NCBI GenBank assembly: GCA_964252015.1
Contig: CAXULW010000003.1
Location: 124,001-188,000, forward strand
Length of the DNA: 64,000 nucleotides
Direction: 5' to 3'
Origin: CAXSBR01 sp964252015
GTDB taxonomy: Bacteria; Actinomycetota; Actinomycetes; Mycobacteriales; Jatrophihabitantaceae
The translations under genes and the position numbers were made by a program. Position 1 is the stretch's first letter, and each line of letters begins with the position of its first letter. Positions 27,222 to 35,371 of the stretch are shown piece after piece. The notes under the pieces are model-generated. The model was not told where the DNA came from. It saw only the letters and a list, made by a program, of their open reading frames with translations, and did no database searches.

Positions 27222-28750
27222 CACTTGACGCCCCGCCGTTTGGGCAGCCCGATCCCGAGTGGGATGCACGCCGCGGCGAACCCGGAGTCCTGGGCCAGGT
27301 CCAGGCGCAGCGGTGTGAACCCGGAGCCGGTGATGGTGGATTCGAGCCGCCGCCCGTAGTCGGTGATGGACCAGGTGTTGGGCACGGTCACCGCGGCGGC
27401 GATCCCGACCCGGACCAGGGCGTTGCCGTCGGCCAGGCGGACGTCCTGGCCCTCGACGCGGGCGGCGTTCCGGCGGTGCGAGGCGCGGACCTTGAACCCG
27501 CCTTTGCGGCGCATCTCGGCCGCAAGATCGGCCGACATGGACTCGTTTCCCACGATCCGGTCGGCCTTGTCGTGGCTGATCGGCTCGAAGAACACGGTCA
27601 CCGCGCGTCGCTCCCCGGCCGTGGTGGGCGTGAAGACGGGGGCGAGCGCGCCCATGACCGCGCCCTTGTCGGGCAGCAGGATCGTGCACGTCGCGGACTG
27701 CCAGGCGTCGTGGGCGTAGCAGCGTCGTTCTGGGTTGGGTGTCGACGTCGGCCCGGCGGCGGCCATCGGCAACGTCGCGGCGACGGTCGGGTCGGTGTGG
27801 GCGGCGATGTCGGCGGCGGTGAGGCCGCCGCGGTCACCGGGTGCGAAGCCGGTGCGGATCGCCGCCGCCAGAGCGGGTGAATCCAGCCACTGCACCGACG
27901 TGGCGCCGACCGGCCCCATCAGCCGGGCCTCGACCTCGCCCATTACCCCGTACAGGACGCGGGCTCGGCCGTCGATCCCGCCGCCGGCCTCCTTGGCTTG
28001 CTTGGCGATGCGGGCTTCGGGAACGACGATTGTCACGAACGCCTCGTGCCGTACCCCGGCCTGGGTCATGACCGCCGACAACTCCTCGTTCACCGCCAGC
28101 GCCAGTGTCGGTGCGTCCTCTCGTAGATTGGTCTGCTGCCACGCGGCGCGTTCGGCGCCGTCGTCGGGGACGGTGCGGATCTGCAGCGCGATAACCGAGA
28201 CCAGCTCGGCGGTGGCCGCGCCCTCGAGCAGTTCGGACAGTCCGTTACCCATCCGCGTCCGCGCCGGGATCTCGGACAGCCCGATGCCGGGGTGCGTGAT
28301 CCGGGTGACGACGGCCCAGGTCCGTTCCCGGTTGTCGGCGACGATCACCGGGCGGGCCATCAATGGACCGAACGGTGGCCCGTCGTGGGTGCGGATCCCT
28401 GACAGCACCCCGGGCAGGTCAGCCTCACCGAAGTTCGCGACGATGCCGGCGGCGGCCTTCGACTGCCAGTCGGTCCACCGCATAACCACTCCCACACATC
28501 GCAGGAGGGAATCCAGCGCCCACCGCAACGCCGACCGGCCCCGGACGGGGACGGCGACGAGCACGATCAGCACGGCCCACACGGGCATCCACACCAGGGC
28601 GAGGAGCCACTGGTGCGCGCCGGCGGCGAGGAGCAGCGGCAGTCCGCCGAGCAGGATCGTGATCCACGACCCTGCCCCCAGACCGAGGAACCAGCCCTGC
28701 TTGTCCTTCGACCAGGCGCCGTAGCGGACCGGACCGGCCGAGGCGGTCAT
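27221..28750 (-). CDS. SCO6880-family T4SS protein (PrgI-like plus VirB4 N-terminal part)
   Basis: 509 residues from ATG 28750, overlapping the previous stop as ATGA. Two N-terminal membrane helices (SWITILLGGLPLLLAAGAHQ, LLALVWMPVWAVLIVLVAV) are followed by WSITDYGRR-type text and a soluble domain: GIRTHDGPPFGPLMARPV, THPGIGLSEIPARTRMGNGL, VTIVVPEARIAKQAKEAGGG. This matches Streptomyces SCO6880-family proteins, regarded as the membrane-anchored partner of the VirB4-like ATPase. It has no P-loop, as expected. It is tightly coupled on both sides in the operon. Confidence 0.8.
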   Translation of the reverse strand: MTASAGPVRYGAWSKDKQGWFLGLGAGSWITILLGGLPLLLAAGAHQWLLALVWMPVWAVLIVLVAVPVRGRSALRWALDSLLRCVGVVMRWTDWQSKAAAGIVANFGEADLPGVLSGIRTHDGPPFGPLMARPVIVADNRERTWAVVTRITHPGIGLSEIPARTRMGNGLSELLEGAATAELVSVIALQIRTVPDDGAERAAWQQTNLREDAPTLALAVNEELSAVMTQAGVRHEAFVTIVVPEARIAKQAKEAGGGIDGRARVLYGVMGEVEARLMGPVGATSVQWLDSPALAAAIRTGFAPGDRGGLTAADIAAHTDPTVAATLPMAAAGPTSTPNPERRCYAHDAWQSATCTILLPDKGAVMGALAPVFTPTTAGERRAVTVFFEPISHDKADRIVGNESMSADLAAEMRRKGGFKVRASHRRNAARVEGQDVRLADGNALVRVGIAAAVTVPNTWSITDYGRRLESTITGSGFTPLRLDLAQDSGFAAACIPLGIGLPKRRGVK

Positions 28751-29835
28751 CCCGAAACCGGGATGTCGGTGTTCAGCCCGGCGTCGCTGGAGCCGGCCAC
28801 AACACCTGCGCCACCGGGTACCGGCAGCGGCGGGACGCCGACCGGGCAGATGGCGACATTGATGCACGGTGGGTCGGGATCGGGGTTGCTCGCGTGCAGC
28901 ACGTCGCGCAGCGCAGCGATCGGCGCCCGTTGCGTCAGCCGCCACGAGCCCCACCCGTCAGGGCCGGCGACATAAGCGTCCAGGTTCACGTTGACGTTGA
29001 ACCAGGACACGAACAGAGCGTGATGCCCGTCCAGGTAGTCACGCAGGCAGTAGATCCAGCGCGCGAGGACGTCCGGGTGGTCCTGGGGTGCCAGCGCCGC
29101 GACCTCGGCCACCCCGAACGGCTTGCCCACGGAGGAGGTGGCGGCGATGGCGCGGGCGAAGATCGCGTCCGGGGTGGTGAGGTGGTCGCGGTTCCAGCTG
29201 TAGCCGTCGACCGAGATTGAGTCCACCGCCGGGCCGGGGTAGAACTGCCGCCATCCGTCGGCCGGGCCGTGGTTGAACGTGAACGCGGTCAGGATGAGCG
29301 TGTCCCGCAACCGCGGGTTCACCCGGTGCGCGAGGGTGATCAGGTGTCGCCAGCCGGCGCGGTACGTCTCGGTGTCCAGCCGGTGGCGGCGGGCCGCAGC
29401 GTCGTACTCATGGTCCCAGCTCCACGTGATGTCCTTGTCCGCCGGTGCCGAGGCGAACCACCGCGCGAAGGCGGCGTCGTCGCGACCGGACAGCACCCGC
29501 GCCGGGCTGTCGTGAAAGGACGCCACGATGTCAGTCCCGTCGAAGCCGGCGGCCCGGTCCCACGTGGTTGGCAACCCCCGGTAGTACAACCGGAACACCC
29601 CGAAGGTCCCGTAGGTGGCTTGATCGGCGGCCAGGGCGCCGTGGTCGGCCATCCCCCAGCGCGTCGGCGGCGGGCCGCCAACCCTCATCGGCGGCGGTGG
29701 CGGTTCGACCGGCGCGGCGAGCGCCGGGGGGCTTGCCGCGACGACGATCAGGAACGCGGCGACGGCGACGACCGCCGACTGAAGCCTGCGGTGAGATCGG
29801 TCAGTGTGCCGGTCAGCGCATCCAATGAAGAGCAT
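28747..29835 (-). CDS. Secreted GH26-like TIM-barrel protein in the T4SS operon
   Basis: 362 residues with a Sec signal (AVVAVAAFLIVVAASPPALA, cleavage near ALA-APV) and an AAAAGGAC ribosome binding site. The mature part resembles the beta-mannanase-like (GH26) barrels of actinobacteria: ITWSWDHEYDAAARRH, FYPGPAVDSISVDGYSWNRD and KPFGVAEVAALA, where the Glu in VAEV would be the nucleophile. It is coupled to the SCO6880 gene by an ATGA overlap, so it is co-expressed with the channel. It could trim surface polysaccharide during mating. Substrate and activity are inferred only. Confidence 0.65.
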   Translation of the reverse strand: MLFIGCADRHTDRSHRRLQSAVVAVAAFLIVVAASPPALAAPVEPPPPPMRVGGPPPTRWGMADHGALAADQATYGTFGVFRLYYRGLPTTWDRAAGFDGTDIVASFHDSPARVLSGRDDAAFARWFASAPADKDITWSWDHEYDAAARRHRLDTETYRAGWRHLITLAHRVNPRLRDTLILTAFTFNHGPADGWRQFYPGPAVDSISVDGYSWNRDHLTTPDAIFARAIAATSSVGKPFGVAEVAALAPQDHPDVLARWIYCLRDYLDGHHALFVSWFNVNVNLDAYVAGPDGWGSWRLTQRAPIAALRDVLHASNPDPDPPCINVAICPVGVPPLPVPGGAGVVAGSSDAGLNTDIPVSG

Positions 29836-29972
29836 GGTTTCGTCCTTTTCTGCGTTGGTGTCAGTGAGCGAATTCGCTCGGGGTATGCGTCATCGCCCAG
29901 CAGTGAGGGGCGTGCGGCCACCGCCTGCCGGCGCCGGAGGCTGGGATCCTGGCGGGCTGTCCGCCGAGGTGT

Positions 29973-30470
29973 TCACAGCGCGGCGACCGCGATCACCTCT
30001 TCGGACCCACCAGCTGCCCCGGCGGCCCCGGCTCCGGCACCGCCGGCCGGTCCGCCACCGCGGTCGGGTGGGTCGCTTCCACCGCCGCCGGGCGGGATTG
30101 GGGTTGGCGGCTCCGGTATCGAGGCGCCACGGCCGGATCCGTCGTCGGTCCCGCCGTCGGTGCTGCTGCCCGAGTCAGACGCGCCGCGGTTGGACGCCCC
30201 TCCACGGCCAGCGCTCCGACCGCTGCGCTCATCGGTCGGGGTCAGGCTGTAGCCGGGCGAACCGACGCCGGCCTGCCCGAGGATGTCCGAGCCGAGGTCG
30301 GCCGCCTTATGGGCGACGGAAGTGGCGACCTGCAAGCCTGTTCCGAACGCACCCAGCGCACTGGACAGCCGCGACTGAGTCTGGGATTCTGCGCCGGTCT
30401 CGCCGCCCGATCGTCCGTCGCTGCCGCTCTGGGTTGCGGCCGAACTGCCGAGGACTGCCGCCCGCCGCTC
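29973..30470 (-). pseudogene. Displaced C-terminal coding region of the VirB6-like gene
   Basis: In the frame next to the VirB6-like ORF, this stretch encodes the expected Ser/Gly-rich cytoplasmic tail: SSAATQSGSDGRSGGETGAE, LSSALGAFGTGLQVATSVAH, KAADLGSDILGQAGVGSP and a Gly/Pro-rich end to 29973. Its composition continues smoothly from GGMSGVMSGGRQSSAV of the upstream frame, so a one-base indel near 30440-30460 has separated it from the membrane part. As sequenced it has no start of its own. Confidence 0.55.
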
Positions 30471-31522
30471 ATCACTCCTGACATGCCGCCGGTGTCGGAC
30501 CACGACTGACGCAGTGCCGCGCCGGACGCGGTACCCGGCTCGACGAACGCGAGGAGCCGGAAGAGGATCATCGGGCAACAGGCGCCGATCGCGATGACGA
30601 TGGAGCCGATGACGGCCATCCCGGCGTGCGCGGTGTTGGTGGCGTTGGCGTAGTCGCTGATCTGCTTGGCGTTGTCCAGGGGGTTGCAGAGCTTGCCACC
30701 GCACATCGGCGGCTTCGGTGGATTGATAACGCCGACCGACAGCTTCACCCCGATGCCCAGGAGCAACGCGGCCATCGGCGATATCAGCAAGCACGAGAAG
30801 AACCAGCGCAACGTCTTCCAGAACCACACCTTGCCGGTCTCGCTGACCAGCCCGGCGGCGGAGATCGGCGCGGTGGCCACCAGGATGATCAGGGCGGCCT
30901 CGCGAACGAACATGATCAGCACGAAGAAGAACGCCGCTGGGATGACGATCAGCAGTCCGAGCACACCCAGGACGGTCGCGAGTGTGATGTCGCCGATCCT
31001 GTCCGGGAAGGATCCGCTTAGATCGACGTGGGACAGGTCCTGCGCGTGCAGCATCCCTTGCAAGATGCCGCGCTCCAGGCCAGCTGCGGCCGCGACGAAC
31101 CCAGCGGCGAGGCCGAGATAAGCGATCCAGACGAACCCGAACTGGGCGATCCCGATCAGAACGCGTCCCATGGATTGTCCGTCGCGACGGATCAGCGCAA
31201 CTGTGAGCTGGACGAACATCATCATCACCGCGAGCGTGGCGCCAAGCCACAAGGTGATCGGCAGAACTGAGCCCATCGGCCCGCTGGCGGACAGATCCGG
31301 TGTGGTGAACACGTCGATGATCCGAAAGGCCAATTTCAGCAGCCACAGCGCGGCTGACCACAACCCGGTCATCGCGGAGAGCCACACATCACCGACGGCG
31401 GCCGAGGCGGCGTCGCCGAGCCACGTCAGCGGATTGAGGTCGCCAACACCGAACGCCTCGACCCGTTGCCCGGGGCACGGCAGCTGGCTGCACCCGGACG
31501 AGAGCACCGTGGTCGCGGTCAT
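30242..31522 (-). CDS. VirB6/TrbL-like polytopic membrane protein (C-terminus frameshifted)
   Basis: 426 residues from ATG 31522 (ATGA overlap with the upstream stop). About six membrane helices lie between residues 45 and 330 (GSVLPITLWLGATLAVMMMF, VLGVLGLLIVIPAAFFFVLI, AALIILVATAPISAAGLVSE, GMAVIGSIVIAIGACCPMIL), with W-rich loops such as TGKVWFWKTLRWFFSCL. This is the inner-membrane channel component of the T4SS. After GGMSGVMSGGRQSSAV the frame becomes Arg/Pro-rich nonsense. The natural Ser/Gly-rich tail is found in the adjacent frame (29973-30470). The membrane core is complete. Confidence 0.75.
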   Translation of the reverse strand: MTATTVLSSGCSQLPCPGQRVEAFGVGDLNPLTWLGDAASAAVGDVWLSAMTGLWSAALWLLKLAFRIIDVFTTPDLSASGPMGSVLPITLWLGATLAVMMMFVQLTVALIRRDGQSMGRVLIGIAQFGFVWIAYLGLAAGFVAAAAGLERGILQGMLHAQDLSHVDLSGSFPDRIGDITLATVLGVLGLLIVIPAAFFFVLIMFVREAALIILVATAPISAAGLVSETGKVWFWKTLRWFFSCLLISPMAALLLGIGVKLSVGVINPPKPPMCGGKLCNPLDNAKQISDYANATNTAHAGMAVIGSIVIAIGACCPMILFRLLAFVEPGTASGAALRQSWSDTGGMSGVMSGGRQSSAVRPQPRAAATDDRAARPAQNPRLSRGCPVRWVRSEQACRSPLPSPIRRPTSARTSSGRPASVRPATA

Positions 31523-32373
31523 CGGGTTTTCCCCGTTTGCAGGTCGTGGTAGCCGACCGCGATCGCTGTGTCAGTGTCCGGCCACACCGAGGGCGCCGGC
31601 GCGGGTTCAGAGCCTGGGCCGACCATCCAGCGGGTGCCGTTCCAGACCATCCGTTGGCAGTCGGCGGCAGCTCCCCGTGCGGTCTGCGCCAAGGTCACGT
31701 CGATCTCGAAGTCGATGCAGGGCACGACGAAGTCCGGTCCGACGCTGCCCTTGATCTGCCCCATCAGCGGGGTGGCCACGATGGCCAGCTGGCTGTTGCC
31801 GCCGCCGGACAACCCGGCGGCGGCGAAGAACTCGGCCAAGGCCTGCACGCCCGACCAGCTGCTGGTTGTTGGTCCACCGGGCATAGCCCATCCGTGAATG
31901 ACGGCGCGGGCGCCGGACAGGGTGCCGGACTGCAAGGCGTTCTGGTCTATCGCGGCCAGCTGCGCCATGGCCCCCTGCGGGGTGTGGCTGAAGCCGGTCG
32001 GAACCTGCGCCAGTCCGGTCGATGTCGCCGCGGGCAGGGTGATCGGGGTGGCTGGGTCGTTTGTGGACACCGGTCCCGGGTGTGAGGCGAGCTCGTCGAC
32101 GATGGCCATCGGCCTGTCGGCCAGCGCGTCGCGCGGGTCGTCGGCGGTGCCGGACCGCCGGGCACCTTGGGTATCACCGCTGCCTGCCGCACTGGTGCTG
32201 CGGGTGCCTCGGTCGGCCGTGTGCCGGACGGGATGAACGGCGTAGACCGCGGCCAGGACGATCCCGGCGATGAGCAGCGCCGCGGTCGCGCCGGTGCCGA
32301 TCAGCAGCGCGAGCATCTTCTGGCGGGACCACTCCGGCGCTGGCGGTTCTTTCCCGCCTCGGCGGGCGAACAT
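31519..32373 (-). CDS. VirB8-like bitopic T4SS protein
   Basis: 284 residues. A short cytoplasmic N-terminus (EPPAPEWSRQKML) is followed by one membrane helix (LLIGTGATAALLIAGIVLAA) and a large extracytoplasmic domain. That domain includes FSHTPQGAMAQLAAIDQNAL, SSWSGVQALAEFFAAAG and VVPCIDFEIDVTLAQTARGA, then DCQRMVWNGTRWMVGPG. One anchor plus an NTF2-like extracellular domain and the position beside the VirB6-like gene fit the VirB8/TcpC role in channel assembly. The assignment is by topology and context; there is no short diagnostic motif. Confidence 0.6.
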   Translation of the reverse strand: MFARRGGKEPPAPEWSRQKMLALLIGTGATAALLIAGIVLAAVYAVHPVRHTADRGTRSTSAAGSGDTQGARRSGTADDPRDALADRPMAIVDELASHPGPVSTNDPATPITLPAATSTGLAQVPTGFSHTPQGAMAQLAAIDQNALQSGTLSGARAVIHGWAMPGGPTTSSWSGVQALAEFFAAAGLSGGGNSQLAIVATPLMGQIKGSVGPDFVVPCIDFEIDVTLAQTARGAAADCQRMVWNGTRWMVGPGSEPAPAPSVWPDTDTAIAVGYHDLQTGKTR

Positions 32374-32717
32374 CAGCAGCCGTTCCCGGTGATCGAAGAA
32401 ATGATGACGTAGCCGACGACGTAGATGATCGCGCCGACGAGGCAGATCATCAGGCCGTCGAAGCCGAGCCGCGCACCCTTAGGGTGATGGGTGACGCGGC
32501 CCCAGATCAACATGCCGACCGAGACGAAGAACGAGATGGCCATGACGGCCAGCACGCCCCACTTCACCCACGCCAGCACCTGGTCCGACCACACCTGCAC
32601 TCCAGGCGGAGCGGCCGGGCAGATGTCGCTACCGTTTCCGCCGCCGGAAGGTGTGCTCGTCGGGGTTGGGGCTGCGACCAGTAACAGGGTCATCTTTGCC
32701 GCGATCAGATTGCTCAT
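32373..32717 (-). CDS. Small two-helix membrane protein of the T4SS (VirB2/TrbC-like)
   Basis: 114 residues from ATG 32717, with AAGGAAGGAACG before it and a 4-base overlap with the upstream stop. It has an N-terminal hydrophobic region, a loop with DICPAAPPGVQVWSDQVL, then two membrane helices (WGVLAVMAISFFVSVGMLIW and LMICLVGAIIYVVGYVIISS). Small pilin-like or TrbC-like proteins with this topology sit at this position in conjugation operons. Whether it is a true pilin subunit or a channel accessory protein cannot be told from the sequence. Confidence 0.6.
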   Translation of the reverse strand: MSNLIAAKMTLLLVAAPTPTSTPSGGGNGSDICPAAPPGVQVWSDQVLAWVKWGVLAVMAISFFVSVGMLIWGRVTHHPKGARLGFDGLMICLVGAIIYVVGYVIISSITGNGC

Positions 32718-33685
32718 CGCGATCGTTCCTTCCTTCGTGACGCGGAGCGTGTTATTGCCGCGACCTCGCTCGTACGGGCGGTGTCGATCAGCCTCAGCGC
32801 TGTCCATCCGGCTGCAGTCACCGCTTTCGGCAAAGGGGAGTCGGTGGGACCAGCAACCTGCAGATGCCGGTCTGCGGGCACGGTCACGACGGCGTCGGCG
32901 GCACGTAGTTCGCGCAGCCGCGGCCCGAGGCTGGCGGTCACTTCACCGGGCCACTTGCCGCCTCCGATAGCGGCGACGATCACCGGGCCGGTGAGCGAGG
33001 TGAGGATCTGCTCGGCCTGCCGCACACCGGGCACCGTCGGGCGGCAGACGACGACTACTCGACAGCCGCTGGTCGCGAGTTGGATCAGGCTGTCCGGTCT
33101 CGGCAGGCCGAGGTCGATGACGACGAGACCATCCTCAGAGGCGGCGAGCACAGGCCAACCTGTCGGGGTGTCGTCGCCAGCGCGGCGGTCGATCGTGACC
33201 TGACCACGGCTGCCACGCCGCCACGCTCCGCTCGCGTCGAGGCCGAGCTCGGCGTTCGCGGCGCCCACCAAACCGGATCGGATCGGAAGCGCCGTCTCGA
33301 CGATGTGCGCGGCTCGACCCGCCGCGGCCGCCGCGTCGGCCACCGCGAGCGCGACCGTGGATGCTCCCGCTCCCGCGTGGGCCGCGACCACACCGACCCA
33401 CGCCCTGTCCAAGTCCGCACCGTGCGTCACGGCCGGTTCGCTTCCGCGATCGGGAACCCCCAGCCGTTCCGTGCCGATCAGGGCCGCCCCATCGTCGGGC
33501 GTGGCCACGACCTGCCTATGCGGCGGTACGAGCAGGCTGGCGCGTTGGGAGGACTTGCGAGGTTGGAGCTCGCGAAACGCGTGCTGAATCTCGGCCACCG
33601 ACAGCAGCCGACCGTCGGTTGCGACGTCGCTACGGTTGAGTAGGTCGACGCGATGGCCAACTGTGCCGACCTGAGACGGGCTCAT
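32714..33685 (-). CDS. ParA/MinD-like protein with a degenerate P-loop
   Basis: 323 residues from ATG 33685 (ATGA overlap). After a disordered N-terminus it shows a Rossmann-type AWVGVVAAHAGAGASTVALA, where the Walker Lys is replaced by Ala. Then come VIDLGLPRPDSLIQLATSGC, RVVVVCRPTVPGVRQAEQIL and PVIVAAIGGGKWPGEV. This matches the MinD/ParA-like proteins found beside actinobacterial T4SS genes (DUF6668-type). The missing Lys suggests it binds nucleotide weakly or acts as a scaffold. It is the third gene of the operon. Confidence 0.65.
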   Translation of the reverse strand: MSPSQVGTVGHRVDLLNRSDVATDGRLLSVAEIQHAFRELQPRKSSQRASLLVPPHRQVVATPDDGAALIGTERLGVPDRGSEPAVTHGADLDRAWVGVVAAHAGAGASTVALAVADAAAAAGRAAHIVETALPIRSGLVGAANAELGLDASGAWRRGSRGQVTIDRRAGDDTPTGWPVLAASEDGLVVIDLGLPRPDSLIQLATSGCRVVVVCRPTVPGVRQAEQILTSLTGPVIVAAIGGGKWPGEVTASLGPRLRELRAADAVVTVPADRHLQVAGPTDSPLPKAVTAAGWTALRLIDTARTSEVAAITRSASRRKERSR

Positions 33686-34017
33686 GCCGTTGCCTTGCCC
33701 GACAAGTGGGATGCCGCTCGCGCGGATGGAGAATTAGCCGATCGTTGACGGTTGCGTCCCAGCCACAGCCTCGTGCCAGCGAGCACTCGAGAAGGGTCGA
33801 TCTCGGAGAGCTGAGCGCGGGCTCCGGAGCCGGGGCGCAGCTGGTCCGCGAGGCGGGTGAACCGGTCGATGGTGCTCTGATTGACCGCGGCCCGGGACCT
33901 GAGGATGCGGTCCATCCCATAGGCGAGCAAGCCGCTGGCGGCGTAGGCCTCGTCGAGCAGGTCGGCGACCTGCTCGACGGTGTACTCGTCCACGATCGGC
34001 TGCACACGCTCTTTCAT
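33682..34017 (-). CDS. Hypothetical helical protein, 111 aa
   Basis: From ATG 34017, with AGGGGCACC before it, the product is MKERVQPIVDEYTVEQVADL followed by LDEAYAASGLLAYGMDRI and a basic disordered tail. A longer frame from 34143 adds a low-complexity N-terminus and is less likely. It ends with an ATGA overlap into the ParA/MinD-like gene. No family is recognised; the position suggests a regulatory or assembly role in the transfer operon. Confidence 0.6.
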   Translation of the reverse strand: MKERVQPIVDEYTVEQVADLLDEAYAASGLLAYGMDRILRSRAAVNQSTIDRFTRLADQLRPGSGARAQLSEIDPSRVLAGTRLWLGRNRQRSANSPSARAASHLSGKATA

Positions 34018-34139
34018 GGTGGTGCCCCTAGCAATCGTCCGGAAGGTGGTCTCACCAGGGGCAGGTGAAATCCTGGGGCCGGTAGTGCCACTCCGGCCGA
34101 AGCTCTTATGAAGACGTCCGGCCGGGCGGAGCAGCGAAC

Positions 34140-34916
34140 TCATGCGACGGCAGACAGGTAGTCCCGGCTGGCGGCGCGCACGGCGGCCAGGGCGCGCGCC
34201 CGGTGACGGAAGAACGTCCGCCGGGGCAACCCAAACTCGGCGGCAACGACGTCATCGGAAGCTTTGAGGGATGAGTCGTTTCGGGCCTGCTCGGTCCGGA
34301 CGAGCAGCGCGATGTCGGTCTCATCGACGCCGGCCCGGGCCGCCCACCGGAGCAGGTCGACGAGCTCGATTCCCTCGTCCCCGGCGCCGGTGGTTGTTTG
34401 CCCGAGCGCAGTCGCCTCCCACTCCGGGCTCATGGGGTCCAGGACGTGTTCGGCCCGATGACGGTGCTGGGGCGTGGACGGGCGAAACTCGGCGAGGACG
34501 GCGGAGCGGGTATCCCACCGCAAGCTGGCCGCGACTGCCCGGGTCCGAATCCGCCACCGATAAGTCCGAATCTGGCAGGTCAGCTCGCTGACGATCACGC
34601 AGATCATCCCGGTGCCCAAGTCGCGAAGCTGAACCGACATCGGGCAGACCCAGTCGCTGAGCAGGTGCAGCACCAACAGCAGCGCGTCGTCATCACACCC
34701 GCCGTCGATCGACGCCCGTCCGACGAGGGCACCCACAATTTCGTCAGCCCGGGCGGCGTCAGCGCCACAGGCAAGCAGCGGCAGCAGGTCGCGGGCGACT
34801 TCGTGCAGGCTAGCGAGGCGGTCGTCCTCGGCCGCCCACCGACCGAGCGCATCCGTAGTCTCGATCCGCCTAACCAGCGCCTGCCAGTTCCCGGCAATGC
34901 TGTCATCGTGGAACAT
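34140..34916 (-). CDS. HTH regulator at the head of the T4SS operon
   Basis: 258 residues, the first gene of the minus-strand transfer operon. The N-terminal two thirds are helical (ARDLLPLLACGADAARADEI, LLVLHLLSDWVCPMSVQLRD). The C-terminus carries a sigma-region-4-like helix-turn-helix: SDDVVAAEFGLPRRTFFRHR followed by ARALAAVRAA. The middle VDLLRWAARAGVDETDIALL may be a second helical DNA-binding or oligomerisation unit. It is probably the transcriptional activator or repressor of transfer. Two inverted repeats lie upstream (34979-34999 and 35113-35136). Confidence 0.65.
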   Translation of the reverse strand: MFHDDSIAGNWQALVRRIETTDALGRWAAEDDRLASLHEVARDLLPLLACGADAARADEIVGALVGRASIDGGCDDDALLLVLHLLSDWVCPMSVQLRDLGTGMICVIVSELTCQIRTYRWRIRTRAVAASLRWDTRSAVLAEFRPSTPQHRHRAEHVLDPMSPEWEATALGQTTTGAGDEGIELVDLLRWAARAGVDETDIALLVRTEQARNDSSLKASDDVVAAEFGLPRRTFFRHRARALAAVRAASRDYLSAVA

Positions 34917-34978
34917 CTACGGCCCCCCGTCATCGGTTGCTGATGCCGATGACGCTCCGCAGAGGTGTTCAACAATCT

Positions 34979-34999
34979 GTCACCCCAGCTCGGGGTGAC
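34979..34999. promoter_or_regulatory. Perfect inverted repeat upstream of the T4SS operon
   Basis: GTCACCCC, AGCTC, GGGGTGAC, centred about 73 bases upstream of the first gene of the operon (start 34916). A CATCGG/CCGATG repeat lies between. Both position and symmetry suit an operator. No T tract follows, so a terminator is less likely. Confidence 0.45.
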
Positions 35000-35112
35000 T
35001 GGCCTCTACAGTCCGTTGCGCGACGAGCGTCGCGGTCATTCTTGAACCGCGTGCCAAGCTGCGCAGTGACGGGGTCAACCCGCCGCGCGAAGTCTCAAAG
35101 CCGACGACACCG

Positions 35113-35136
35113 CGGGTTAACCCTTCGGTTAACCCG
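35113..35136. repeat. 10-bp perfect inverted repeat with CTTC loop
   Basis: CGGGTTAACC, CTTC, GGTTAACCCG. It lies between the stop of the sugar-operon SIS gene (35372) and the start of the T4SS operon (34916), both on the minus strand. It could be a terminator hairpin for the first or an operator for the second. The AT-containing TTAA centre of each arm favours a protein-binding site. Confidence 0.5.
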
Positions 35137-35139
35137 GAT

Positions 35140-35240
35140 ACGTGAGACGCGCGGACCCAGGCATAGGTCTAAGACCGGCTGATCGCCAACTCCGCGGCGT
35201 AGTCGTCCAATGTCAGAACCTCGTCGGCGGGGCCGCGCAT
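35140..35240 (-). pseudogene. AlpA-like HTH gene remnant (copy B)
   Basis: From ATG 35240 the frame reads VLTLDDYAAELAISRS, then a TAG at 35169-35171, then TYAWVRAS. This parallels copy A at 6390-6660 (FLTLDDVAAELTNSRSQTYALV), and the nucleotide sequences align through CCAACTCCGCGGCG. Only the first half of the roughly 70-residue family is present and it carries a nonsense codon. It marks the left edge of the sugar-operon cargo and is evidence that the region was rearranged. The interval 35241-35371 holds nothing else that I can identify. Confidence 0.55.
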
Positions 35241-35371
35241 TCGGGGCTTCGGATGAGCAGCGCCTCCGTTCCACGGCAGGAGCGCCCGAGGTCACCGATT
35301 GGGAGCGCCGGGTCGTCGACAGACGACTCGAGTCACTGCTTCACGCAATCAACCTGCGGGCATCCCGAGCG

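Noticed and set aside
26640..28724. Plus-strand ORFs of 239 and 329 codons opposite the VirB4-like and SCO6880-type genes
   Set aside because: Shadow translations of well-supported minus-strand genes; composition is Ser/Arg/Pro-rich and no motif is present.
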